DNA of 64,000 nt from Phytoseiulus persimilis. Taxonomy: Eukaryota > Arthropoda > Arachnida > Mesostigmata > Phytoseiidae. Shown here one piece after another: positions 10,664 to 23,461 of the stretch. The notes under the pieces are model-generated. The model saw nothing but the letters and a program-made list of their open reading frames with translations, was not told the DNA's origin and searched no databases. A program made the position numbers and the translations under genes. The DNA lies in assembly GCA_037576195.1 (NCBI GenBank), contig CM075101.1, forward strand, positions 39,184,001 through 39,248,000. Direction: 5' to 3'. Each line of letters begins with the position of its first letter. The first letter of the stretch is position 1.

Positions 10664-11429
10664 GTTTCCTCCACGGGTCGCGACGAAATGAGTGGATCGA
10701 AACAATGGGCTCGCTTCCAGCGAACCATGACCATTCGGGAACGTTCTACGGTGGGAGTCCCAGGCCGTTCCGTTGGACCAATCGAGAGCGTCCACATGAG
10801 ATACATCAGACAGAAAGAGTCCGAAATCCCGCGTCGGATGAATCTTCTGTTATGCGGAGACTCAATGTACTACGGAAGCTCTTGGGGTTCCATATGGCGA
10901 ATTTCCATGTTGTAGACCTTGAGGTGGAATTCGTTCCTCATCTCTTCCGCACCCTTCGATGGGGCTCCCTCTCCCTTGTCGATCATCATGAGCTCCGATC
11001 ATCATCCAAGGAATCGACTGCTTTATGATCGCTCTTATCGAGACAGCACACTCGGCTGTTATTTATGACTCCCGAATTTTCCTCCCAAAACTGATTCTGG
11101 ACGGATTGCTGATTGGTGAAGCCCACGAGCGACTCACGAAAAGAGAAGCTTCTCGGAGAGAGCAAACAAACGTTGTTTTCGTCTTGCGGAGTTTCCTCAA
11201 CAGCGGCATGCGAGAGACTGATCAGGTGACGCATCGACCGCAACAAAGCCATGCAGAGGAGAGCATGTGAAATTTACACTCGGTGCATAACCAGATGTGT
11301 TTCCCTGATCTATGAAATTGAGCGAATCAGGGAAAACCCGAGGAGGAAAACTCTGGCACGATTATCAGAACAGAAGGCGGCGTTTCCCCCCGACCGATTC
11401 CGTGGGATAGTCTTCTTGTTTTGAAGATA
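10664..11429. other. Intergenic, between divergent serine protease and uncharacterised gene
   Basis: 766 bp between two outward-facing start codons, presumably holding both promoters. Overlapping short frames on both strands show no recognisable protein. I see nothing else. Confidence 0.5.
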
Positions 11430-13687
11430 ATGGCCGAAGAGTCGTTCGACAGCGTGACACCGAGCTCTACATTAGTTGGACTCGACTTCAAACTGAAGGC
11501 CCGGGAACTATCAGCTGACGGTCATGAATCCCCGAACTCGCTGTCGGCAAAACTGGAAAACAGCGCGAGAGAAGCTTGCGGTGAATTCATTCGGCCTGGA
11601 GATGGCTCAAACCATCGAGCCACAAGTTTTATGTGGGAAGAAAATCCATGGACGGAGGGGACGAGCAGCATCGAGGCACCTGGGTGATAACGACGGTGCT
11701 GATGAACATATGATTTCGAAGAGCGAAATTTACCGATAACTGCGTGGAATACGACGCTAGCAGACGCAGGGCCCATTCCTGGAGTTTACATTCAGACGCA
11801 AGAACGAAAAGGCCTCCCAGCACAACGAGCGAAATAAGGAGAAATCTATTCGCGGTGAATGATTCAAATTCATCACCCCCGATCTCTCAATCGTTCGATC
11901 AGCCCTAACGCAAAAGTGAGTCGCTAAATACGAAGGCTCGCAACCCGCAATGGTCAGCGGTGCTTCTTCCTGAGTGTTCTGACTCGTAAAGAGGCTGTTC
12001 TCAACCGTGGGGGAATTCAGCATGACCGAGCAAAGTCTGGAGCGCGAAGAATTCCGATCACTGTCGAGAATGGTCCACAGTTTGATTCCGGAGAATTCAA
12101 TCTCGTTTCAGTGTTTGATACGATGATATGCGAGGGCGAAGGACGCATACGAAGAAGTATCGACGGTTTCTCGATCATGATGGAAAAACCAAGGAAAATG
12201 ATTTGGGCAATGACAGATGAGATCCTTGAGGACATGGCAAGCGCGATGAACGAAGAGAGCGCCAAAATTTCATACTCAATGACGTGTGTTCTCTCTTGGG
12301 CCCACGACATAGTTGCTCGAGTTTTTTTCGAGAAAGATCTCCTGGTGTCGGTAAGTTAGTCTGAGAAACTGATCACAGCACACCCCTGATGCATGGGATT
12401 CCACGGAAAAGACCGAATGTCAATGTTGGAGGGCCTCCGTCTTCATGGCCGGGGCCGACGGCGCCCCTTCGTTTTGAGCGAATTCGTTGATGTATCTTGG
12501 GTGTTATATTGTGAATCTCTTCGGGAGGGTTCCAGAGGAGGAGTATTCGATCTCTCGCGCTGAGACTTCACGTTGAGTGAAGTATCCCCTCTTCTTTCCG
12601 ACGCACTGAATCCATCGATTCTGTGAAGTATAACGCTTCTGTGAGATTTGCGAACTACATAGCGGAAAGCTTCTTGTCACTCTTCAGCAAACTGTCGAAC
12701 CGAGTTAAAGAGAAGAACGTCCTAAGCGAGCTGCTCACTATAACGTAAGCGTATCGTTGCAATGACCTCTAATTATTCTTTTTTTCTCATTCGGTCGTCA
12801 AAGGTTCGCCTAGAAGAAATTCTTCTCGATGCGGTTGTGACAAAGGTTGAGCCGTACTGCTGTGAGCTCCAGGCGGCTAAAGGTCGCATTTTGAAGGTCG
12901 TCCAGCGACTTTTCGACGGGAATACACCGCAAATCGACAGCCGGTACATCATTGGAATCCCGTGGAGCCGCCGTGACCTCAAACGACACTGGGCTTCAAG
13001 CGTGCACAAAAAAGTGAAAGTTCGCAGGAGTGTTTTGCCGAAAGAATCAGTGACTTTCAGCACAGGAATCCAATGCAGCTCGACAGCAGCCACCGAGCGC
13101 GCCGAGATCTCTGTCCCCACACAAAATGCTGCGACGCCAGATGATCGAGTTGACAGACCAAGCACGTCTTCACAAGCAACTCCCTCGATTCCGAGTGCGG
13201 ATCGTGGGAGAAAGATTCAAGGGGGAAGCGACCCCGCGAATGAGCCCGATTTCGAGCGGAAGAGCAACGGAACAATCCCGGTTCTGAAGAGCGTATCTGT
13301 GATGCGAATGCACTCATGTGAATTGGTTGAGCCGAGTGAGAGATCGTTCACCTCAGACTCTGACGGCATTCTCTCAGACGATGAAGAGATACTATCTCCA
13401 ACAGAGTCCTCTTTGAAATTTATCGCGCGGCCATTCTCTGCGAAAATAAGTTCATCGAGGCCTACGATGCTGTCCAGGGGGCATAAAGGTTAGTGGTGTT
13501 CGCTCTGTCAAGAGCGAGAGACCGTGGCTTCTGTGGGCATAGATACACACAGGACCGATCCGCTCAGACCGGTATCTTGACTTGAATCGAAATCGCGTTC
13601 ATATCACGATCATTGACAGAGGATCAATTTTCAACTTGTAATATTCCAGTTCTTCGCGCCGAAGTTTCTACCTGCAATTTCGTCTGA
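11430..13687 (+). CDS. Uncharacterised multi-exon protein, about 450 residues
   Basis: I do not recognise this protein. Proposed exons are 11430-11683, 11975-12350, 12804-13488 and 13650-13687. Phases agree (2, 0, 1) and the acceptors at 11975, 12804 and 13650 are pyrimidine-rich. The result is about 450 residues. The N-terminal part is acidic and Ser-rich. The middle (VFDTMICEGEGRIRRSIDGF, then EKPRKMIWAMTDEILEDMAS) looks like helical globular protein, with no clear membrane segment. The C-terminal half is Ser/Thr/Pro-rich and probably disordered, with an acidic run SDSDGILSDDEEILSPTESS. A further exon-like block, 12629-12744 (SVRFANYIAESFLSLFSKLS), also has splice sites and reads well but cannot join the next exon in frame (see findings). 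The long open frame makes coding status likely; the exact structure is tentative. Confidence 0.6.
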
Positions 13688-15529
13688 TACTCCACAAATC
13701 TCAGCGGCTAATATACGCTGAATGTCACAAGTCGCTTCGAAGTATCAAGTACCGCGTCTCTTGCCGAAGACACGGCTCCTGTTGGACGATGGAAACTATT
13801 TCTATTCTGTTGGGCTCACAAAAAGTTATTAGGACAAACTTCGTAAGCCATTTTTGTGTCGCGGAGGAGCAGCTTCATACATTCACCTTGCGAGCGGGAG
13901 CTCATAGAGGGATTTTTAACTTCTTCTTTTCGCTGGATGTAGTGTAGCCCATGTTGGTGGTTGAATCTCCAGCTGAGATGAAAGTATCCTTGATCCATTA
14001 CACCCGATTGTTATTCTCCAAGCGAAGAGTTTCCCGACATCGAACCCGCACAAATAATCCATTCCGATGTTTGGGAAGGACTCAGATTTTAGTTGAATTA
14101 AGTGATCATAGGGCGAATCGGTTGTAAAGATTTCCAGTGAAGCCTTCATCCCATATCAAGTCTAGCGCTGGTATCAGAACGGAACAGAAATCGGAAAGTT
14201 GTCTGATGAAAATCAAGGATGTAAACTGCAATTCCCTCTTAAGTAAGAGAAACCCGATTTTTTAAGTGTAAAACAAAACTGATGGAAATAAACGAAATGA
14301 GCTCCCGAAGAGAGATCTCTTGCTTCAACTTTCCTGTCATTTAAGATTGCTGTCCCTCTACAGCAGTGTATCCCAACCTCTGTCCTCTCATCGGTGTCGG
14401 CCCCGTTAATCAATGCTGTCTTACGGGAGAAGATAATGATGGGCTCTCTTCGAGGTCGAGACTCCGCTGTATTCTTAGAGACGAGTCGCAATACATCAAC
14501 TGTGGAAGCAGTGCCTTGCACACATGGATGCTCCTCTTGACGTGCCTCAGCGCTCGTAGAGGTCTCAACGAGCTTGACAGAGACTGATCGGCCAGAAGAG
14601 CGAGATATATTGGTTGATGATTAAGGAATTAATTAGGACATTAGCGGGAACATCACACGTCCATCTACTATTCTACATGCGTAGCAGCCATCTGTCAACC
14701 TCATGTGATTCCCTCATCTGTGGGCATACGAATTTTAGATCAAGGTAAATCATCATCTTAATTTGAATGGATACAGAACTTCATATTGTACTGGAGCCTT
14801 GGGTTCCCGTCGTCGGAATGATCCTTGTAGAAATAGCTTTATGGTAGATTCCCGCTGAACAAAGCGCTCTAGGTGCAGATTACTGACCAGTTATTGACCA
14901 ACCCCATGATATGGCGGGAACGGAGTTGGTGCGTATATTGAAATATTTCTCTGAATCCTCTTCGACACGTCCCCGTACGATTTCATAGGATCTGACGCAT
15001 TTCTCTTGACGGAAGGGTTCCTTCTAGAGAACAGGAACCTCACAGGAGGGCTGAAAAAATGTTCGCGGACCCTCCAACTGACTGGCACCTGAAGGGTCAT
15101 TAAGCGCTGAATTTAGTGCTTGAACGAGTTGTTAATCCGTGGTATGAGAATCGGAGACGAACCGGAAAATAGGCGGGGCTTTCTTTCAACTGTGAACAAA
15201 CGCCTCACTATCCTGGGAATTCGTCCCGATCTTGACAAACTGAACTTTCTCCGCAAATCGAAATGTAAGCTATTGTTGTTGAGTTGTGAATTAACCTAGA
15301 TGCCCTCCGAGTTATTAGCGCTGGTGCTCTCGGCGGCCTTTTGCTCAGACTCGTTCCTTCTTCATCGAACTGGATGATGATGAACAGTGGCGTAGCGAGG
15401 GAAGACTGAGCATACTTCGCCCTCCCCCTCCCCTCCCTCGGAATTCCCGACTTCATACTATCTTAATCGAGCTTTCCAAACAAGTGCTGGATCTCTGAGC
15501 TCTCGGAACCGAACAAGATATGATATGAT
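13688..15529. other. Gene-free stretch
   Basis: About 1.8 kb with only short, mutually overlapping frames on both strands (longest about 100 codons, 14213-14521 on the minus strand), the number expected by chance. No RNA gene, repeat or domain is recognised. Confidence 0.4.
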
Positions 15530-16411
15530 ATGGTGGGGGGATCGATAAAGACCTTCGATCCTGATTCACATGAGGAACAAGAACTCAAGGCCTCGCTGCT
15601 GAGCTTTCAGACCGAACGTAAGCTCTCTTGCCGTGTCGGCAAGGCGACCATACCGTTCTCATTGGACTCGATAATTGGATAAATTTCATAGATCCTCCAT
15701 CAATGGTTGAGAAGGAGATGACGGAAAGGGTCACATTTCTTCAGGGTGTCACAGAACACGCGGGAGGTGGTTGGACGGGAAAGAATTCAGCCTCCCCCCA
15801 CAGAAAGCCCAGCTACGCCAGTGGTCATGAACGCCAACACGCCTTCTCTCCGAAATCGAGAACCGAGGCTCGAGTTCGGGTGACCATCGGCGCGGCTTAC
15901 GCTCTGAATTCGGAGCCGCTGCCTGCGGAACATTACCGGGTGACGACTGAGGCAACAAGCTCCGTCTTCAAGACGGAAACATTGAGCTCTCTCACAGTAG
16001 AGTCTGTCGAGTATCCATGATTTTGAGCGACGCTGCAAACAGAGAATATTGGAGAATAGATATTCGGGCTGCCTCTACGAACGACGCTGTCAGACGAATG
16101 GTTGTCGCGGGGAAGTTTAGCAACACCTCCTTTCATATTTGAACACAACAGAATGCACCGTCGCTCAACTGATGACTGGTGTTACTCATGTGCACGATCG
16201 CTTGGGAGGACTCTTGAATCCCATGAGTCCGGAATCTTCGATGTCATCGATCGGGGAAGGATTGAGCTTGAAACTGATGATCTGCCTTCAGCAGCGGCGA
16301 AAGGGAGACGAGAGGAACCTCAAAACCCTCCCTGTTGAAAACATTCTTGGAAGTCCTCGGATGTTGGATGAAAATCAAGAACGAGTCGACTGCATTGGAC
16401 AATCCGCATGA
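15530..16411 (+). CDS. Possible small three-exon gene, 140 residues, unknown family
   Basis: Tentative model with exons 15530-15617, 15692-15766 and 16152-16411, and introns of 74 and 385 bp. All three exons are phase-consistent (1 and 1), exon 1 ends in a strong GTAAGC donor, and the ATG lies directly upstream of the coding stretch. The product begins MVGGSIKTFDPDSHEEQELK, has a predicted helical middle (EKEMTERVTFLQGV, then AQLMTGVTHVHDRLGGLL) and ends VDCIGQSA. It has no signal peptide or membrane segment and I recognise no domain. Exon 2 could instead read through to a stop at 16020, giving a 138-residue product with a different C terminus. Coding status rests on splice signals and composition only. 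Confidence 0.35.
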
Positions 16412-18216
16412 CCGCTTCAAGATCTCGCGCGGTTCTCAATGTTTGGCTTCGGATCTACTCAACGAGCAAGAACCTCTATTGTCGAAGTGATCGACTCCTC
16501 TTCTGCCACGGCCATCTGCTTCCGCACGTGGTTCCTACTATCGTCTCACTTATCACCACGTCTGAAATGCGGACGGGTTGCCATGTGTTTTCGCCGACTG
16601 GTATCGATCTCACTGAACTCCGGAATCGGGAAATTATTCATCACTGTCGTAAAAAGCCAAGAGCGGAACAGGAGAGAGGCTGGACCTCGATTTCGATAGG
16701 AGTCGCCGAGGTTGATGGCGTTGTTTCTTATTATAACTGGAAAGCATTGGAATCCATTTATCCGATTGCAGATTTCTGTGCGCGTGGGCTCGGTTCAAGG
16801 ACCTCCCGAGATCAAGGCTCCTCGCGGAAAGCTGTCTGCACTTGTTAGCTTACTTTTCCACCCATTTCCTCCGATCCTTTTTCTTGACACAAAAGAAAAC
16901 GTCCGTTCTCAGAATAATTTCGGATCGTTCCGTATCTCCCGTAGCGTTGCGGAATGCCCCCTCGGTTTTAGGGTCCTTGGTTCTGTTGCGGCTAAGGCCG
17001 GGCCGAACGCCGCGGCGACGGCAGAATGATCAAAAGTTGTGAACGAATAATTTCCAAGGTTCTAATCAGCGCGGTCGAATGATATCGGCACGTTCCGCGA
17101 AAGCGACCCCCAGTGCCGCAAAACGGATTAAACGGCGTCTGTGATCGATTCGAGGCGACAGAGAAAAGCCGTTCCGCGGGAAATCGGTTCCTCAAGCTGG
17201 AGCTTATGGAAGTCGTTAGATGTCACCGAACATCGGATGCGCAGATTCCTCCCCGGATGAGCTGCAACATACATCTGATGCCAGTGGGCATCATCGGTTC
17301 CCGTTGATGATCACCTAATCGAGTGACTCACTGAACAACTGTCGAGCTCGTTGATTCTAGCTAAAGCGAAGATATCCGAAGCACGGAAACGAGCGGAGCG
17401 AAAGGAGTGAACTCCCGCTAGTCTGTCGTCACCGTTGCGTGGAAACTCATTCCGACGACCGGAAGATTGTGGACGACAAGAAATTCTGGGCTTCGACGAA
17501 ACCACTGAGTGACTCGGCGAAGGCTCTTCACTTTTTCTTCTCCGTCTGCGCCGGGCGATGAAGCCTGGGACCAACTGGGTCGGTTGGTGAACCGTTTCGA
17601 ATCTCGCCATCGAATCCGCTTCATTTCTGAATCGCCAGTTTTACGGGCGAATTTCCGTCCGTTCGCAGAAGGAGCCGCGCGAAGCCCGAGCGTTCCCATT
17701 GTTCCGTTCTCTTCCTTGTTAATTATCGTTGCCTTCTGTCGTAATTTCGTTTGGCGCCCGTACACAGCGGGGATTTTAAGTACCTGATGATGACGACAAC
17801 AGCGTCAATGACAACAGAAAAATGTCCCAAATTCTTCGGCCGGGGGTTTCGCCGCCGCCGCCGCCACCTCAGATTAGAGCGCCAGCCCAGACGAGGTTAT
17901 GCGAAAGCAAACTCAAGGACAATCACAAATTAAAACAATTAAAACACAACAGCTGAACGACGAAGAGACCCGTGATGCGTACGACGACAACGAATATTTG
18001 ATTGCCGCGTGTACTTTCTCCCGAAGAGCCTGGTATTTCACTTTATCTTCACGCTGGGAGTGACGTGACCTCTGGAATTATATCGGCCCACCGATGTGCT
18101 CGCTCGCTCACTTGCTCTTCAGATGTTGATAATGACGACGATAACGCTGACGGTGGCGGCTCGGAACGGTAAACTTTCGCCGGTCAAGGAAACGGTCATG
18201 GAAACGAAACAAGAAG

Positions 18217-18240
18217 CCAGTCAGGCAGGCAGGCAGACAG
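18217..18240 (+). repeat. CAGG/CAGA tetranucleotide array
   Basis: Short array of imperfect 4-bp units (CAGG, CAGA), one of several similar degenerate tracts in the gene-poor parts of this window. Confidence 0.75.
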
Positions 18241-19668
18241 CATAGCTGGTCGCTCGCCAACAAGCCGACAGAGCTATTTGCCATGAAGGTCTGTCGAGGA
18301 TTTTCTGCCTTTGAAAACAGTTGATGTATCATTTGGTGGACATCCACGTGATATAAGTTTCGTCTTCGAGCTTTGGTGCACCCGGCAACGGGGCGTAAAT
18401 AAGCCCGTCTCGGCTCACGTTCATGCGCGCACGTTCACGGACGGCCGGCGATGGAGCGCCGTCGTACATTTATCGACTTCGTTCACAGAATAAGATTCAA
18501 CGCGAAGCCTGATTGGTTTCGAACGCCGAGAATATTGCTGCGGAGTCGAGAGCCCCGGGCAAGTCGAGGCCAAGGAGAGACTTCGGGAACGGTCGGACGC
18601 GAAGGAGAATACGCGCACAGTATCCAAATCACTCATTTATCCGCTAATGAGCGTTTCGAAAACATCTAGGTTATGGTAATTGGCTCACATGATGATTGAT
18701 AAGGATTTATCGCGTCCCACATAATCCCCAGCTGTTCAACTTCCGGTTGCGGCTCCATTCAAGCACAGTCCGCGAAGGAACTCGCGCTTTTCGGGACGAA
18801 ATTCCGGAAGCCGATCGGAGTTTAAAGAGAAAAACAACGCTTTTCCCCTGATTCGATGAAATTTCTCGAGAATACATCGCTTGGTCCCTTCCGAAAGTGG
18901 ATCGATTTATCGAACGCACATCACCTCCTTTGCGGAGGGAACGGAGAGAACAAGTTTGTCAATGAGGCTCGTTTCCGAAACTGGGGCCCAGCGGCCGCCA
19001 TCGGGTCCACTGATATGATTCTACGGTAGTTCCGCAAGAGATTCACAACAATTATGGCATTGATGACGGTTCACAAGGCGCTTGTCGTGGTGACGTAGCG
19101 ACGGCGGTTCCGAGCCACGGGGAGATTCTTCTGGGCACTTCGAATGCTTCGGCGCTCATTGACGAAGTAGACGACGACGTTGGCGGCAGCGACGACGCTC
19201 GCCGCTTTTGCGTAACACGGGTCGAGGAGTCCGTGGTTCGTCCATGAGTGCTGGCAAGCCGACATCATAGCAGCAACCTACTGGCCCACTCACTGGCTTG
19301 CTTGACTGAACTGCTGGAGCGTCGCGCTGGGCCTGACCCAGTGCGAGAGCCCCTCTCATCCGCTCGCTCCTCCGGCTGCTCACTAACGGGCAGACTTTTC
19401 ATTTCCCATCGTTACATCAGCCGGAACGATCCAGAGTGACTTTCGGCTCCAATGCGAGTTTCTCCGTTCAAACGGCTGCAGGACCTGGTTGGCAGAACAT
19501 CAAAACGCCGCCAGGAGAGAAACGCCGACGATATGAACAGAATAGGAACCACAGGAGGAGCGTTCGCGGATCTGCTCAGGAGCAACGGCAGTCTGGTTCA
19601 GGCCAGAGTACTCCGAGCGAGGCCTCCTCGTGGCAGTGGATCAATCTCTGGGATTGTATCGTCCTCAG

Positions 19669-19682
19669 CCCCCCCCCCCCCC
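19669..19682 (+). repeat. Homopolymer run of 14 C
   Basis: Fourteen consecutive C. Any frame reading across it changes with one slipped base, so protein predictions here are unsafe. Confidence 0.95.
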
Positions 19683-21932
19683 GATCGTTCCAGGAAATTC
19701 GATATGCTCCCTCGACTTCCAGGAATTGATTGACTTCCGGGGTCCATCGATCGTCAGCAGGACGGCGAGCCTGCGCAAGGAATCTCGAACCGTTGGCGGC
19801 GAAACGGTGAGGTAACGGACTTCCGGAAGCTGAAAGGACTACAGCAGCTCACGCCGTAGGTGCACGCTCGGACGGGCTCGGAATCATGGAGCGCACACTC
19901 TGAGTGAGAGCGTCAGTGGTGAAGATCGAACCCACAGCCTACGCGCTGACTTTCCGCTCGAAATGGTCCGAGCCTAGGCTCGGCAGTCCACCGGGATGAG
20001 ATATCTCATTTTCGGAGAGTTCGGGGAAGGTTATGCCATGTTGTTTGTTCGTGTTTCTGTGGGGGCTTCTTCGGGTGTTGCGTCGTCGTCCCGGATCCAG
20101 CGCGATGAACCGGGAGCTCCTACGTGGAAAACAGCTGGAACGAAGCCTAAAAACATGGAGCAAACATCGCGAAGAAACACGACTGGAATATCTGCATACA
20201 ATAAGTACACGGCCGTTGCGACTCGGTGATTCCTTCCAGAATCCGGCGGGACATACGCTAACCGAGCGGCCGCACTGTGGGCCATCACTCATCGCTGTCG
20301 CCCAGCGAGCGAAGAGGGTACATTGAAGAGTTTGCCCAACGTGCGTTCGTCACCTCGCCGCTTCTTTCGCATAACTCCGGTTTTTCCCACGAGTTTTCTT
20401 CTGTCAGCCGAAAATCCCAATTCCAAACAGATTGAGAGAAACCGACGCCCGCGATGTCCCTTGATGCCGCAGCGGCAATCTGCTGTCGCCGCTGTAGCTG
20501 TCGCGGCCGGCGGTGATGGTGTCTGCTGCGTCGAAAGCGATGTCGAAACAAACTACGTTAGCCACGAAGGTCAGCTTTTTCTTGTGAAAGTGAGGCATTC
20601 AAAAGGATGCAGCTTGTCGTTTAGCAGTTGTCAAACGGAGGGATAGAGGGCCGCGTGTCTAGATGGCCGCTCGAGCGGCGAGGAAGCGAGGTGGAAGAGA
20701 GAGGAGAACGACTCGGACACCGGCGACCTTCAGCGTTTCAAGGCCATACCGTATTCTCGATTGAACCGCCTTGAGTCATTCCGACACCGGCATCGATCCG
20801 GTCTCGCATCCTTTTGTGCGGTCGTAGTTCATGAATCGATTCGCCGCTCAAGGAGGAAAAAGGAGGATAGGCGTCGCAGAAACAGAATATCCGAAGCGTG
20901 CGGAAGTGTTTAACACCAGAAGAGCTGTCAGGGGTCAACCGAGGCGCTCACCCTTCGTTTTCTGTCGAATTCCCACATATTCACAGGAGTTTCGCAGTCG
21001 CCCACATCCGTTCATCATCCCGTCCGATGACGGACACCGTTCCCGCTTTTTCGTGATTGCTCCGACAATTAGGGTGATGCGCCGACCGAAGCGTCTTTCT
21101 GCCCATCGTTGCGTTGATTTGCATGATCCTGGTCGAAGAACGGGGCATTGAGAACAGCCGACGACGGACAGTCCGCCAGTCTGACTCTGGCCGAAAGTGA
21201 TCATCGAAACTCGTGAGGAGTTTCCACGACTGGAGTTCCCGCCACCGCGAGCACAGAAGGAAATTCTTGAGCATTCAGCCAGCCCCAGAGGAGACCCACA
21301 CGCCACAGTACTCCGAGACGATCAGGATCAACCCGAGAGATCAATGTTGCGCCCAGGACGGAAATTAGCTCATGGGAACCGATATGAAATTTCACCACGC
21401 CGTCAACGCCGGTGAACTCCGCGTTGGACTTTCTCGAGAGATTGGTTTGTGCGGAGCCGCGGGATTCACTGAAGGCTACCAGTTTCGGCGTCTCACCGCG
21501 GCTTCCTTGAACGCATTTCTGAGGTCTCCAAGGCATGCATAGCTTCGCTACGAGCTCATTCAGACCGGACGCGACGATTCAACTGAACTCGGGTACGCGA
21601 GCAGCGCAGGATTTGCTCGGAGGCTTCGGGAAAGCTCGTAGGACAGTTTCCCCTCCAGACCAGATGATCAAGACGTCCGGGACCCGCCTGCGGGGCTGTC
21701 GTGGTACGCCGTGTGGTGGCTACGAGAAACGAGCCAAGCGAGCTACTATCCCAAACGACGGACGAAACACCGAATGTTGCGCGAGCCATCGAAAGAACTG
21801 CTGGTAGGCACTACGCAAAGCGATGCCATGGTACCTGCTCGCCCGTTGCCCCGCCTGTCCGCCTGCGTCGACGCTAGTGCTTGTTGGATAGCTGACTGTG
21901 ACTGCTAAAAATATCGCTGCAAGACCCCTGGA

Positions 21933-22002
21933 GGTTTGGGCGGGTGGCGGGCGGGTGGCTGGCTGGCGGGCGGGCGAGTGGCGGGCAGACAGGCGGGTGA
22001 GC
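21933..22002 (+). repeat. G-rich degenerate tetranucleotide tract
   Basis: About 70 bases of GGCG, GGGC and GGCT units with many runs of three G at short spacing, a sequence type able to form G-quadruplexes. Confidence 0.75.
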
Positions 22003-23444
22003 AGGTGGAATCGTCGGGCCAGCGAGGCCGCTTTCGGGGTCGTTGTTGACGGTGTCGCTGGAAGAGACGAGAAAGTGAAAGCCTTGGTGACATTATGACG
22101 TTGATGATGAGGATGTTTGTGCGAGCAAACAGCCCTAGCGTACAATCAAGATTACTTTATTATCCTCGTATTGGAGGAAAAGCGATTCATTCGCGCTTCC
22201 TTTGTTTGAAAAGCGGATGAAGGCGAAGATGAAGAAACGCAGAGATGCTCTTCTGCCCGCTCCACTAAACGGCCAGACTTGCGGATGTGTGTGGTGTGGT
22301 CCGTGTGCGCGCCCTAGAAGATCGTCGGCGGCTTGGCTACGCGGAATGCAACGCGAAACAACGGTTTTAGAAAGCGGAAAAGCCTTTTTCTTCTGATTGA
22401 CGATTGGCTAACCGACACATCACGCTGCTCGTTTGTAGCCTGTGTGGAAGTCGTCCGTCTATCACTCCTCATCGAGTCGATCATTCCGTCGTCCCCGTCG
22501 TCGAACACTACCTTGTACTGTAGCTACGAACAGTCGGCCGGGAAACGGAATCGCGCCATGTCTTCCGAATCTGTGACTAAGACTCTGAGATCACCAGAAA
22601 ATCATCGAACGTAGTCCTTCCTCTTGCGCTCTGGGAGTTGACCTGCTCATCCTTTTCCTTCCCCAGCCATTCCCTTCCATCCGTACTCAAGCGCTCGGTG
22701 AATTCGTTATCCGATGCAGAATCATCGCTTACCCCGATCAGCTTAAGATTCAGACGTTTTGACCGCGAGAGCCGCGCAACAACAGAACCAACAAAGCCGG
22801 CAGCGGCCGCACGCCAGCCACGAAAGTGGCAGCAGTCGGGCCTTGATGTGCGCGTTTTCTTCTTGAATTTGTTTTGAAATCCGGCGTATCCTTCGTCCAA
22901 CTTTTCCCTTCGGAATGTTCATCCCTCCCGCGGGGCTCCAGCCGATCAGCTCAACACCGCTCGCTACTGACCGAAAGCGAACATTTCCACAAAAATCTTC
23001 GGAAGTCACTTTCTGCACAGAGCGGAATCGGGGCTAGGCAACGATAACAGAACCAATCCCCCGCAGCGAAATTTTCTGCGGATGACTCGTCTGATAGACG
23101 TACTGCGCATGAACCATGGGAAGTTGAACTTCGTTCGAGTTCTTCGTAACTCGTTACCAGGAATTGTTATCATCTGGGCTGGGTTATCCGAATCCTCATC
23201 CGGCCGTGCGTGACTCCAATCCGTGCGACTCTCCGAGTTCGATCAAGAAGCGGCCTCCGCGGAGGCCGCCACCAAAGATCAGCTTGGGCTGGGTCGTGTG
23301 TGCTGCAGATGCCGATCCGATACGGAACTCTTCTTCTTTTCCGAAGAATATAAGAATGGAATATCGACGGTTGCGGTCGAGGTGTCAAACTGTAGTCGCT
23401 GCCTTCGTTGGTGCCTATGTAGTGACTCTGCGTGTGTGTTGAAT

Positions 23445-23461
23445 AGCAGCAGCAGCAGCAG
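23445..23461 (+). repeat. Short AGC trinucleotide repeat
   Basis: Five to six AGC units. Not in a frame I would call coding. Confidence 0.85.
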
